Below, in pieces: positions 1-6,921 of a stretch of DNA of 10,220 bases. The position numbers were made by a program, and so were the translations under genes. This stretch comes from Bifidobacterium breve (GTDB taxonomy: Bacteria > Actinomycetota > Actinomycetes > S36-B12). Every line of letters begins with the position of its first letter. Position 1 is the first letter of the stretch. The stretch is from positions 1-10,220 of the forward strand of contig CAMCYV010000038.1 in assembly GCA_945885645.1 (NCBI GenBank), in the 5' to 3' direction. The notes under the pieces are model-generated. The model was not told where the DNA came from. It was given only the letters and a program-made list of their open reading frames with translations, and did not search any database.

Positions 1-1008
1 GGAGCACCTCTGGAACCAATGGAGATTGAGCGTCGGGATTTACTACCACACGATATTTTGATCGACATTAAGTTTTCTGGAATTTGTCACTCGGATATTC
101 ATCAGGGTCGCGAAGAGTGGGGTCAAGCAATTTTCCCCATGGTGCCTGGCCATGAAATTGCCGGAGTCGTCACCGAGGTGGGAAGCGCGGTCACCAAATT
201 CAAAGTTGGGGATCACGCGGGAGTTGGCTGCCTTGTTGACACGTGCCGCGAATGTGACAACTGCAAGGCTGGTTTGGAACAGTATTGCCAAGGCCACATG
301 TCGCCTACCTATAACGGCCGCGAGGCCGATCAGCAAACTCCTACCTACGGCGGCTACTCCAGTGCAATCGTTGTCGATGAAAATTACGCCGTCACTATTC
401 CTGCCAGCTTGGGTCTTGACATCGCGGCACCATTGATGTGTGCCGGCATCACGCTGTACTCGCCACTGCGCCATTGGGGAGCCGGGCCTGGTGTTCGCGT
501 CGGCATTATTGGCCTTGGCGGTCTTGGCCACATGGGTGTCAAAATTGCACATGCAATGGGCGCTGAAGTAACCCTGATCAGCCACTCTCCTCATAAAGAA
601 GCGGATGCGTTGCGGCTCGGGGCCGACCGCTTCCTGTTGTCAACGAACAAGGAAGCCACGAAAGCCGCACGCTATTCATTTGATCTGATTATTAATACCG
701 TTTCAGCCAAAATTGATCTTGATCGCTACATGTCACTGCTCGCATTGGACGGCACCATGGTGTTGTTGGGCATCCCGGAAGAGGCGCTGTCACTTCGAAC
801 ATTCACATTGCTATCGGCACGCCGCAGACTGACGGGATCCAACATCGGTGGGATCAAGGAAACCCAAGAGATGCTTAACTTTTGTGCCGAACACGGTTTT
901 GGTTCCGATATTGAAATAATCGATGTCAAAGACGTCAACGCCGCTTGGGAACGCGTAGTCAACAGCGACGTTAAGTATCGTTTTGTAATCGACGCTTCAA
1001 CGCTGTAA
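1..1008 (+). CDS. NADP-type zinc alcohol dehydrogenase (CAD family), 5' end cut by window
   Basis: A medium-chain, zinc-dependent alcohol/aldehyde oxidoreductase of the cinnamyl alcohol dehydrogenase (YahK/AdhC-like) family, which reduces aldehydes or oxidises primary alcohols in the cytoplasm. The frame is open from base 1, reading GAPLEP before the first ATG at 19. Family members normally have a longer N-terminus containing this stretch, so the real start lies upstream of the window. Visible are the catalytic zinc ligands in GICHSD and PGHE, the four-cysteine structural zinc cluster (CRECDNCKAGLEQYC), the MCAGITLY segment carrying the later catalytic cysteine, and the Rossmann motif GLGGLGHMG. 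The C-terminus (YRFVIDASTL) matches the usual family ending, so the 3' end is intact. The last 38 bases overlap the end of the convergent minus-strand gene. Family assignment is strong; substrate is unknown, and nothing ties it to the sugar locus to the right. Confidence 0.9.
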   Translation, partial: GAPLEPMEIERRDLLPHDILIDIKFSGICHSDIHQGREEWGQAIFPMVPGHEIAGVVTEVGSAVTKFKVGDHAGVGCLVDTCRECDNCKAGLEQYCQGHMSPTYNGREADQQTPTYGGYSSAIVVDENYAVTIPASLGLDIAAPLMCAGITLYSPLRHWGAGPGVRVGIIGLGGLGHMGVKIAHAMGAEVTLISHSPHKEADALRLGADRFLLSTNKEATKAARYSFDLIINTVSAKIDLDRYMSLLALDGTMVLLGIPEEALSLRTFTLLSARRRLTGSNIGGIKETQEMLNFCAEHGFGSDIEIIDVKDVNAAWERVVNSDVKYRFVIDASTL

Positions 1009-1450
1009 GGCGCTGCCGGTTATTCCGCAGAATTAACAAAAATGGCGTGTTCCCACTGATCAAAATCAGGATGAACAGAAGTGTCAGGTACCACGGGTTG
1101 AAAAATGCGATCGGTATCCAGCTGAAAAGCGATATCCAGTGAACCCATTCGGCTCTGCGCAATTCAACTAAATATCTGTCTATTTCGGCTGCGTCCCGGC
1201 CCGGCAATTGATTTTTTGCTGCCCCGCCAAAAGTGGAGCCAAGCTCGGGGAGATGTTCCGCCAGTTTTTTGGTTTTTAAGGTGCGAAAGAATTTCGGTGA
1301 CTCCCAAGGAGCAAAATGCAGTGGCCAATAATCCTTTGTGAGCCACGCACCGTGCCAACGGGGCGCCATCGCGCCCACGCCAATTGAAATTCCCGCCACG
1401 ATCACGATGTCGATGAGTATCAGAAATGCGAGATAGTGCGTCAAGAACAC
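971..1450 (-). CDS. CrtO-like acyltransferase-family small membrane protein
   Basis: A protein of about 159 residues resembling glycosyl-4,4'-diaponeurosporenoate acyltransferase (CrtO), the last enzyme of staphyloxanthin synthesis in Staphylococcus. The key similarity, judged from memory of the S. aureus protein, is in the C-terminal half: an EIDRYLVELRRAEWVHWIS segment, then hydrophobic stretches, then NTPFLLILRNNRQRLTALKRRL. The staphylococcal protein has closely corresponding EIEKMI..KRAELIHWIS and NVPIIIVQRYNRPRLTQL segments. One membrane segment is predicted at residues 3-27 and one or two more at about 105-142. The start is GTG at 1450, only 3 bases after an AGGAG; a TTG at 1444 with 9-base spacing is an equally plausible start. 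It lies 30 bases after the HXXEE gene and is probably co-transcribed with it. Many actinobacterial members occur without staphyloxanthin genes, so the family name should not be read as proof of carotenoid acylation. Confidence 0.72.
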   Translation of the reverse strand: MFLTHYLAFLILIDIVIVAGISIGVGAMAPRWHGAWLTKDYWPLHFAPWESPKFFRTLKTKKLAEHLPELGSTFGGAAKNQLPGRDAAEIDRYLVELRRAEWVHWISLFSWIPIAFFNPWYLTLLFILILISGNTPFLLILRNNRQRLTALKRRLQNDT

Positions 1451-1480
1451 TTTCTCCTTGTCACGTGCGCGTCCTGCGAA

Positions 1481-2110
1481 CTAATCCCGCACGTAGCGCA
1501 ATGCTGGTTCTACCTGTCGCGCCTCAAACGGGGGTGCTTTCGGATCTTCCATAACGCGAATGAGCCCGACTACGCCACCCACATCTAAGACAAGTCCAAC
1601 AATCACGCCGATGATGATGTCTAGCGCACTCATTGTTGGCAGGTACTCGAGCAGGAACCAAATGGAGATGGGAACGAAGAACAGTAGCGACGTGGCCATG
1701 CCCGGGTTGTAGGGCATGCGACCTCGTATGGGCAGGACGATCAAGTGCAACACGCAGTTGCCCATGGACATCATGATCGTTGCCAGAGCCAGCCACAGCG
1801 CACGCTCGGCAAGGAGCGCTGCAAGCAGATAGCCGACCCAGCCCACCGCAACGTTGACCGCTAAACCGCTACGGACGTTGAGCGGGGACCGCCATGGATC
1901 CTTGGAACGGAACAGGACCACGTTCAGCATGCCGGGAAACCAACCCGGCCAACGCCATTCCTCGACCTGGTGGGCGAAGAGTGAAAGCAGGCTGAGCCAA
2001 AGCAGCAGTGTCAGCGTGGTCATCGTGGAACCAGCAATCACCAACCAGATCGCAAGGATGACGCCAAGGACGCCTCCAACGTCGAACCAATGACGTTCCA
2101 TAAAGCGCAT
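1481..2110 (-). CDS. HXXEE domain membrane protein of unknown function
   Basis: A 209-residue multi-pass membrane protein of the HXXEE family (Pfam PF13787), whose function is not established. The defining motif is HQVEE at residues 47-51, followed by a Trp/Pro-rich WRWPGWFPG segment. A second conserved-looking block, RMPYNPGMATSLLFF, follows a histidine in NCVLHLIVL. Hydrophobic segments lie at about residues 12-27, 31-46, 84-104, 106-127, 138-155 and 163-185. The start is ATG at 2110, preceded by an AAGGAAGGT Shine-Dalgarno about 4 bases upstream; an alternative ATG lies three codons inside. The gene precedes the CrtO-like gene by 30 bases in the same direction. The conserved H and E residues in a membrane context suggest a metal-binding or enzymatic site, but that is inference. 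Confidence 0.8.
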   Translation of the reverse strand: MRFMERHWFDVGGVLGVILAIWLVIAGSTMTTLTLLLWLSLLSLFAHQVEEWRWPGWFPGMLNVVLFRSKDPWRSPLNVRSGLAVNVAVGWVGYLLAALLAERALWLALATIMMSMGNCVLHLIVLPIRGRMPYNPGMATSLLFFVPISIWFLLEYLPTMSALDIIIGVIVGLVLDVGGVVGLIRVMEDPKAPPFEARQVEPALRYVRD

Positions 2111-2295
2111 GGCGCACCTTCCTTCGATGTTTCCACCAAACCCTAGACCGGAACCATATCCGATGTCGATGAAAAAGTAAAAGCGGCGAGGGAGGGAGCC
2201 GTCGGCTGGCTTATCCCGTCAGCACCGAATACTGCCCCCGACTCGATCACGATGCCGAAGGAAATTAGTCCTAGAAAATTCGGTACCCCTGCAAT
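2111..2295. other. Intergenic region carrying the left copy of the tRNA-derived repeat
   Basis: This 185-base gap separates the HXXEE gene from the end of the sugar locus, both read leftward. It contains the 20-bp repeat at 2178-2197. No convincing intrinsic terminator for the ABC operon is visible; a weak nested hairpin near 2256-2282 lacks a T-run on the minus strand. A marginal minus-strand promoter for the HXXEE gene can be drawn (AGTAAA, read TTTACT, at 2176-2181; 17-base spacer; ACCATA, read TATGGT, at 2153-2158). Its -35 box would overlap the repeat edge. I see no coding potential here. Confidence 0.5.
2178..2197 (-). repeat. Left 20-bp direct repeat, copy of tRNA-Ser 3' end (candidate att site)
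   Basis: The + strand reads TAAAAGCGGCGAGGGAGGGA, identical over all 20 bases and in the same orientation to 10129-10148. In the right copy, fourteen of these bases are the 3' end of tRNA-Ser. Here the match stops abruptly and the rest of the tRNA is absent, so this is a tRNA fragment and not a tRNA gene. It sits about 100 bases past the last gene of the sugar locus, where the distal attachment site of a tRNA-targeted island would be expected. Confidence 0.75.
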
Positions 2296-3549
2296 TTAGG
2301 CCCTGCCATGCGCTGTTCTCGCTCGCCGCGAGACTGCGTCCAGTGTGACTGCGATCAGCAGCACAGCACCGGTGACCATGTAACGGACGTCTGACTCAAG
2401 GTTGAGAAGAATCAGGCCATTGGAGATTGCCGTGATGACAATGACACCGAGTAGGGCGGAGAAGGCAGACCCTCGACCACCAAACAAACTTGTGCCACCA
2501 ATCACGGCTGCAGCAATGGCTGTGAGGTTGGTGTCCGCAGCTCCGCTGCTCTGGGCTGCTGATGCCAATCGACCAGCCGCAAAAAGGCCTCCGATAGCGG
2601 CCAATGTGGAACAGGCGACAAAGACCGACAGGTAAACCCGCTTGACGTTGATTCCGGTTCGACGCGCTGCCTCTTCATTCCCACCCACCGCATAAACAGA
2701 GCGACCCCACGATGTTCGCATGAGCAAATGATTCACAATGAGAACCAAACCGAGGAACGAGACGAACATCCATCCAATTCCTCGCCCCTGATTCACGTAT
2801 GCAGTGATTCCCGCAATGAGGATAAAGATGAGAATCGCTGACAACGCAATGGATCTAATTGATCGGTGCGAAAGATTGTTCTTCTTTCGCTTTTGTGAAC
2901 GCATGAATCTACTGACGAAATAACCAGCCGCCAGAGCCGCACAAATTAGATACGAAACAAGTTGAGGTACAAATAGCAACTGTCCAAATTGCACCAGTGG
3001 ACTTTCAAAGGGGATATTGATGGTTCCTGCCGGCTTAAGAACAAGGATTTGCAGACCAAAAATCACAAGTAGACCGGCGAGTGTGATGACAAAAGATGGA
3101 ACACCAAACCGGTTGTAGATAAAGGAATAAATCAATCCAATAATTGCACCCGCGGCTATCGCAGCAACGATTCCAAGAATTGTCGGCATACCAAGATTGA
3201 CGAGGAATACAGCAAAAATTGCGGCGGACAATCCACTAACGGAACCTACCGAAAGGTCAATTTCTCCTACTAAAAGAACACACACGATGCCGAGAGCAAT
3301 GACACCGACGGCGGAACTCTGCATGAGCAGGTTCGAAATGTTTGCCGGAGATAGAAACACTGAATTAAGTGACTGGAAGATGACGGCAATGATGATAAGT
3401 CCAACGATCACGGGAAGTACGCCGAGCTCACCGTCTTTAACACTCTTGATACCGCCAGCGATCATCCCTTTGATTCCAGATCTTGAGTCAAGGCGCTCGT
3501 CTTGACGATCTAGATTTGAACTCTCTAGGTGCAAAGCGTCATTGGACAT
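2296..3549 (-). CDS. Sugar ABC transporter permease, XylH-like
   Basis: A 417-residue inner-membrane permease of the ribose/xylose branch (BPD_transp_2, PF02653) that should form a homodimeric channel with the ATPase encoded just upstream. Characteristic segments are IALGIVCVLLVGEIDLSVGS near residues 83-102, FGVPSFVITLAGLL, and the cytoplasmic coupling region RTSWGRSVYAVGGNEEAARRTGI, followed by AAVIGGTSLFGGRGS. Like E. coli XylH and unlike shorter RbsC, it has a central insertion: a basic loop (SQKRKKNN) followed by extra membrane segments, which points to the xylose-type subfamily. About 45 hydrophilic N-terminal residues precede the first membrane segment. The ATG at 3549 follows a CAGGAGG Shine-Dalgarno lying in the end of the ATPase gene, and only 3 bases separate that gene's stop from this start. 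It is the last gene of the leftward operon. The substrate cannot be read from the permease. Confidence 0.92.
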   Translation of the reverse strand: MSNDALHLESSNLDRQDERLDSRSGIKGMIAGGIKSVKDGELGVLPVIVGLIIIAVIFQSLNSVFLSPANISNLLMQSSAVGVIALGIVCVLLVGEIDLSVGSVSGLSAAIFAVFLVNLGMPTILGIVAAIAAGAIIGLIYSFIYNRFGVPSFVITLAGLLVIFGLQILVLKPAGTINIPFESPLVQFGQLLFVPQLVSYLICAALAAGYFVSRFMRSQKRKKNNLSHRSIRSIALSAILIFILIAGITAYVNQGRGIGWMFVSFLGLVLIVNHLLMRTSWGRSVYAVGGNEEAARRTGINVKRVYLSVFVACSTLAAIGGLFAAGRLASAAQSSGAADTNLTAIAAAVIGGTSLFGGRGSAFSALLGVIVITAISNGLILLNLESDVRYMVTGAVLLIAVTLDAVSRRARTAHGRA

Positions 3550-3552
3550 GGA

Positions 3553-4359
3553 TTAGCCCTCCTGATCTTGGTGAACGCGGGATTCGCGGCGGGTTACCTC
3601 GTTGTCGGTCGCTCCGGTAATTGAAGCGACGAGATCCGAATTCGAAACGTCTTTAGTGAGAAAAACACCATTGTTTTGACCCAATCGAAGCACGGCAATG
3701 CGATCGGATACCGCACGAACATCCACCATATTGTGGGTGATCATGATGACTGCAAGACCGTTGTCACGGAGTCGTTCAATGAGGTTGAGTACTTCAGCTG
3801 TCTGAGCTACGCCCAGTGCGGCTGTTGGTTCGTCAAGAAGAATTAAAGATGGCTCACCGAGCAGTGATCGAGCAATGGCCACCGTTTGACGCTGTCCACC
3901 GGAAAGTGACGCAATCGCGACCTGTACGGAAGGGATCTTGGCGGATAGCTGCTTGAGTAACTCCCATGACTTCACTTCCATGGCGGTCTCATCAAGATTA
4001 GCGGGGCTTATTTCTTGGCCGAGAAATAGATTGTTGACGACCGTTAAATTGTCACACAGCGCTAAGTCTTGGTACACGGTTGCGATCCCCGCTGATCGCG
4101 CGTCGGCAGGCGATGTAATCGCCCGCTCTTTACCGTCAATGTAGATCGTTCCCGAATCGGAGGAGAACACACCGGAAAGAATTTTGATCAATGTTGATTT
4201 TCCAGCACCGTTATCCCCAACGAGTGCCAGTACTTCGCCACGATTGACATCCAGGTCCACATTTTTGAGCGCGGCAACAGCTCCAAATGTTTTTGATACT
4301 CCTCGCATGCGAAGCACATTTGCCGTCTCCGCCTTGCCATCAATGGTTGGTGAAGTCAC
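3553..4359 (-). CDS. Sugar ABC transporter ATP-binding protein, single NBD, XylG-like
   Basis: A cytoplasmic ATPase of about 268 residues that powers the XylH-like permease. All ABC motifs are intact: Walker A GDNGAGKST (residues 48-56), Q-loop in TVYQDLALCDNLTV, signature LSGGQRQTVAIARSL, Walker B LILLDEPTAAL and H-loop in MITHNM. E. coli XylG and RbsA have two fused nucleotide-binding domains; this protein has one, as in the FrcA-like and many actinobacterial xylose-type systems, so two copies should assemble per transporter. I place the start at GTG 4359 because GAAAGGAAG at 4364-4372 is a good Shine-Dalgarno for it. The in-frame TTG at 4374 would put that ribosome site inside the gene. 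A stem-loop lies in the 122-base gap before it. Confidence 0.92.
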   Translation of the reverse strand: MTSPTIDGKAETANVLRMRGVSKTFGAVAALKNVDLDVNRGEVLALVGDNGAGKSTLIKILSGVFSSDSGTIYIDGKERAITSPADARSAGIATVYQDLALCDNLTVVNNLFLGQEISPANLDETAMEVKSWELLKQLSAKIPSVQVAIASLSGGQRQTVAIARSLLGEPSLILLDEPTAALGVAQTAEVLNLIERLRDNGLAVIMITHNMVDVRAVSDRIAVLRLGQNNGVFLTKDVSNSDLVASITGATDNEVTRRESRVHQDQEG

Positions 4360-4363
4360 GTGG

Positions 4364-4372
4364 CTTCCTTTC
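4364..4372 (-). promoter_or_regulatory. Ribosome binding site fixing the ATPase start
   Basis: On the minus strand this reads GAAAGGAAG and ends 4 bases before the GTG at 4359. It argues for that GTG over the upstream in-frame TTG at 4374, which overlaps it. Confidence 0.65.
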
Positions 4373-4412
4373 AATTAGTTGAGTCCCAATCACATACGTA
4401 GAACAAGAGACA

Positions 4413-4452
4413 AGGGTGCCGGTGTGATCAACCTTAGCCACACCGACACCCT
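4413..4452 (-). promoter_or_regulatory. Intercistronic stem-loop between binding-protein and ATPase genes
   Basis: Two 14-base arms (AGGGTGCCGGTGTG at 4413-4426 and CACACCGACACCCT at 4439-4452) pair at 13 of 14 positions around a 12-base loop. It lies 29 bases after the binding-protein stop and has no clear U-tract on the minus strand. It is better read as an mRNA-stabilising or partially attenuating hairpin than a full terminator. Such a structure would keep the binding protein more abundant than the ATPase and permease, as is common in ABC sugar operons. Confidence 0.6.
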
Positions 4453-4481
4453 ATGCCTCTAACTATTCATTCCGAGCAGGA

Positions 4482-5606
4482 TTAGGAAATTCCCAATTCG
4501 GTGCATGCGGCTGCGTATTCAGTTGTGCAAACCTGATCCACGGTGTAGATGCCGCTGTCAAAGATAATTTCCTTGACATTTTCCTTTGTCACAACTGTTG
4601 GTGTGAAGAGTTGTGATGGTGTGTCGAACAGGGAGACGTCTGAAGTCAGAGTCTCACCGCAGAGGATCGCGGTGACGGTTTCAGCAGCCGCGGTAGCAAC
4701 AATGCTGATTGGCTTGGAGATCGTGTTGTACTGATCTCCACTGATGACTCGCTGAACCGCAGCGATTTCGGCGTCATTGCCGGTCACTGGAGGAACGGGT
4801 GAGACACCTGCGGCCTTAAGAGCGGCGATGGATCCACCACCGGTGCCGTCATTTGCAGCGACAACGCCAACGATTTGATCACCGAACTGAGTGATTTGAC
4901 CTGCAACCCATTCTTGGGCCTGTGCTGGATCCCATTCAGGTGTATCGAAGGAGGCCAAAACTTCATAGTTGCTTCCAGCAACGCCTGCTTCCATACCCTT
5001 CTTGATCAAACCTGCAGCGTCATCTGTGGGTGAGCCACCGACGATCAGAAGTCCTCCGGATGCTCCATCTGCATCAAGTTTGACGACAAGTGACTCGGCA
5101 ATAGCTTTGCCTATTCCTTCGTTGTCAAAAGAGATGTAGTAATCAGCAGGTTGCGAGGTAATCGGGCGGTCGTAAGTGATCACGGGGATACCGGCTGCTT
5201 GAGCGTTCACAACGATGGAAGCAGCTGCTGCTGTATCAACAGAGCTGATCACGATTGCCTTGACACCCTGAGCGATCATGGCGTCTGCCTGCTGCTGCTG
5301 CTTTGCAGGATCAGCATCTGCGTTCTGGTAGAGAACTTCGATGCCCGGGGACAATTCACCCATGCTTGCGGTGAAGAGAGGTGCATCTTGCTCTTCATAA
5401 CGAGTAGAAGCTAGATCAGGCATTAAAAAGCCGACCTGGCCTTCAGAAATACATTCCGTTGCGGCTGCTTCTGCACTTGTTTCTGTTGCAACTCCTGCTT
5501 CGGTGGTTTCCGTTGCCGTTTCTTCACTGGAGCTACATGCTGATAGAACCAGCACCAACGCAGCCGAGCCCGCAATTGCTGCCCGCTTTAGGTTGTTTAT
5601 TCGCAT
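4482..5606 (-). CDS. Sugar-binding lipoprotein of ABC transporter, XylF-like
   Basis: A 374-residue extracellular solute-binding lipoprotein (periplasmic-binding-protein-like family, PF13407) that captures the substrate for the ABC transporter. The signal peptide is clear: basic MRINNLKRA, a hydrophobic core, and lipobox LSAC with the lipidated cysteine at residue 24. A flexible Thr/Glu/Ala-rich tether follows to about residue 50. The mature domain resembles E. coli D-xylose-binding XylF throughout: GFLMPDL, ITYDRPI, YYISFDNEGIG, GGSPTDDAA, AANDGTGGGSIAALKAAG and ISKPISIVATAAAE, each with a close XylF counterpart. Four further cysteines (52, 316, 360, 368) might form disulfides outside the cell. 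The ATG at 5606 has an AAGGAAAGG Shine-Dalgarno 6 bases upstream. It lies 69 bases after the dehydrogenase. XylF-type binders also serve other pentoses and polyols, so the ligand remains open. Confidence 0.92.
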   Translation of the reverse strand: MRINNLKRAAIAGSAALVLVLSACSSSEETATETTEAGVATETSAEAAATECISEGQVGFLMPDLASTRYEEQDAPLFTASMGELSPGIEVLYQNADADPAKQQQQADAMIAQGVKAIVISSVDTAAAASIVVNAQAAGIPVITYDRPITSQPADYYISFDNEGIGKAIAESLVVKLDADGASGGLLIVGGSPTDDAAGLIKKGMEAGVAGSNYEVLASFDTPEWDPAQAQEWVAGQITQFGDQIVGVVAANDGTGGGSIAALKAAGVSPVPPVTGNDAEIAAVQRVISGDQYNTISKPISIVATAAAETVTAILCGETLTSDVSLFDTPSQLFTPTVVTKENVKEIIFDSGIYTVDQVCTTEYAAACTELGIS

Positions 5607-5641
5607 TTATTACCTTTCCTTCTGCGCAATCGCGCTTTTCG

Positions 5642-5669
5642 ATGACAGCATGGATGGGCCAGCTGACAT
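5642..5669 (-). promoter_or_regulatory. Weak stem-loop between dehydrogenase and binding-protein genes
   Basis: ATGACAGC (5642-5649) and GCTGACAT (5662-5669) pair at 7 of 8 positions around a 12-base loop in the 69-base gap. It could be an RNA-processing or attenuation element, but it is short enough to be chance. Confidence 0.25.
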
Positions 5670-5675
5670 TTTCAT

Positions 5676-6767
5676 TCACTCATTTCCCTGTGGAATAAGT
5701 GAAACCTTGATTGAGGAAGTTCCGCTGGAGACAAGATCGAGTCCTTGTTTGAAGTCTTTGAGTGGTAATTGGTGAGTGCATATTTCATTAAGGGGCAAGA
5801 TCCCCGACTCAATCATTCGGATGGCTGCTGGCCAACAGTGTGGGCCAAGATGTGCACCGAGGACATCGAGTTCTTTGTCGTCGCTAATGATGCTCCAGTC
5901 GACGGTTACCTCTGAACCGAATACTCCGTACTCAACATATGTGCCTAATTTCCTTAGGAGCGTGAGGCCTTGAATCACGGCGGCTGGGTGTCCGCTTCCC
6001 TCGAGATAAACGTCGGCGCCGTAGCCTTCGGTAAGTGCCTTAACGATTGGGGACGGGTCTTCATTACCAATATTGATAACGATATCTGCGCCGCACTTGC
6101 GTGCGAGTTCAAGTTTTGCATCCGACAAATCCAATGCAATCACGTGCGCAGGATTTTTGGCTCGAGCACCCGCAACCATGCCTAACCCAATCGGGCCACA
6201 ACCAGCAACAACCACCACATCATCAAAAGAGATATTTGCGCGCTCCACGGCATGTAAAGCACACGACAATGGCTCAGCGAATGCTGCGTATGCGGGCGGC
6301 ACACCTTTGGAAATCTTGTGTACGAGTGCGCCCGCTGGGAACACCATGTAATCGGCCATAGCTCCGGGCGTTACTCTTTTGAAACCGTAGATGTCGTGTA
6401 CGGCACACATCCAATACTCGCCTCGTTTGCAATATCGGCAAGACCAGCAGGGAACAATTTGTTCTGAGACGACTCGATCTCCAGGTTCGATATTCCATCG
6501 ATCACGTGCCTCTTGGTCGGCTTCAACAACGATTCCTACAAACTCATGGCCGGGTATGACATCGGTTTCTGCCCATGCAGGTCGGGTGGCGTCACCCCAA
6601 AATTTTGTGGCTCCGTGGTAGCACTTCAGGTCACTCGCGCAGATCCCCACTGCTTCAACTTTTACGAGTGCCTCGCCCGGTCCAGGGATTGGAATAGGTC
6701 GCTCAACTAATTGATAGTCCTCTGGTCCAAAACACACGATTGCTTGCATCGTGCCCAGCTTCGTCAT
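5676..6767 (-). CDS. Zinc-dependent polyol dehydrogenase, erythritol/L-threitol (EltD) type
   Basis: A 363-residue cytoplasmic medium-chain dehydrogenase expected to oxidise a sugar alcohol to a ketose with NAD+. Catalytic-zinc residues are C43 (GICASD), H74-E75 (PGHE) and E165 (FAEPLSC). The structural zinc site is C107, C110, C113 and C121. The Rossmann motif is GCGPIG (189-194), with D213 ending the second strand, which favours NAD+ over NADP+. From memory the whole sequence, especially LKCYHGATKFWGD, AWAETDVIPGHEFVG, GDRVVSEQIVPCW, YGFKRVTPGAM and the block running from EYGVFGSEVTVDWSII through LDVLGAHLGP, closely resembles the Mycobacterium smegmatis erythritol/L-threitol dehydrogenase EltD. 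The ATG at 6767 has AAAGGAA 6 bases upstream; a longer frame to 6983 would run into the divergent regulator and is not used. It is first in the leftward operon. Pentitols such as xylitol or arabinitol are alternative substrates. Confidence 0.88.
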   Translation of the reverse strand: MTKLGTMQAIVCFGPEDYQLVERPIPIPGPGEALVKVEAVGICASDLKCYHGATKFWGDATRPAWAETDVIPGHEFVGIVVEADQEARDRWNIEPGDRVVSEQIVPCWSCRYCKRGEYWMCAVHDIYGFKRVTPGAMADYMVFPAGALVHKISKGVPPAYAAFAEPLSCALHAVERANISFDDVVVVAGCGPIGLGMVAGARAKNPAHVIALDLSDAKLELARKCGADIVINIGNEDPSPIVKALTEGYGADVYLEGSGHPAAVIQGLTLLRKLGTYVEYGVFGSEVTVDWSIISDDKELDVLGAHLGPHCWPAAIRMIESGILPLNEICTHQLPLKDFKQGLDLVSSGTSSIKVSLIPQGNE

Positions 6768-6802
6768 TGCGGGTTCCTTTTGGTTGTCAAAGATGTCTTG
6801 TT

Positions 6803-6835
6803 TTGTGAACATTTGTATGGTACTAATGTTCACAA
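6803..6835. promoter_or_regulatory. Perfect inverted repeat, candidate operator of the SorC-family regulator
   Basis: TTGTGAACATT (6803-6813) and AATGTTCACAA (6825-6835) are exact reverse complements separated by 11 bases, so the half-site centres are 22 bp apart, about two helical turns. This suits two subunits binding one face of DNA, and SorC-family proteins typically act as oligomers on such sites. Its place midway between the divergent operons would let one regulator control both. Which regulator binds is inferred from proximity. Confidence 0.75.
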
Positions 6836-6910
6836 TAAACCTGTACTTAATTTCGGTAACAATTCGGATACGACGCCGGTATGTTGGCGACCACGCGGAG
6901 TAGACCTCAC

Positions 6911-6915
6911 AGGAG
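6911..6915 (+). promoter_or_regulatory. Ribosome binding site supporting a TTG start of the regulator
   Basis: AGGAG lies 6 bases before the TTG at 6922, an ideal spacing. The next in-frame ATG (6976) has no such site. Confidence 0.7.
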
Positions 6916-6921
6916 CCTGAC

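Larger units (their letters stand above)
6768..6921. promoter_or_regulatory. Divergent promoter region of the sugar locus
   Basis: These 154 bases separate the oppositely oriented dehydrogenase and regulator genes and must hold promoters for both operons. The region is more AT-rich than its neighbours and contains the inverted repeat at 6803-6835. A marginal rightward promoter (TTGTTT at 6798-6803, 17-base spacer, TACTAA at 6821-6826) would overlap that repeat. I cannot assign a leftward -35/-10 pair with confidence. Confidence 0.7.

Noticed and set aside
2153..2181. Minus-strand promoter for the HXXEE gene overlapping the left repeat
   Set aside because: Only 4 of 6 matches in each box; too weak to list as its own feature.
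4413..4452. Full intrinsic terminator within the ABC operon
   Set aside because: The hairpin is strong but not followed by a U-tract, and downstream genes with the same function follow in the same direction.
5281..5305. CTG-type trinucleotide run
   Set aside because: It encodes QQQQ in a surface helix of the binding protein; too short to be a meaningful repeat.
5151..5775. Several plus-strand open frames opposite the binding-protein gene
   Set aside because: They are antisense shadows, partly from the Thr/Glu/Ala-rich tether and glutamine run, without ribosome sites or recognisable domains.
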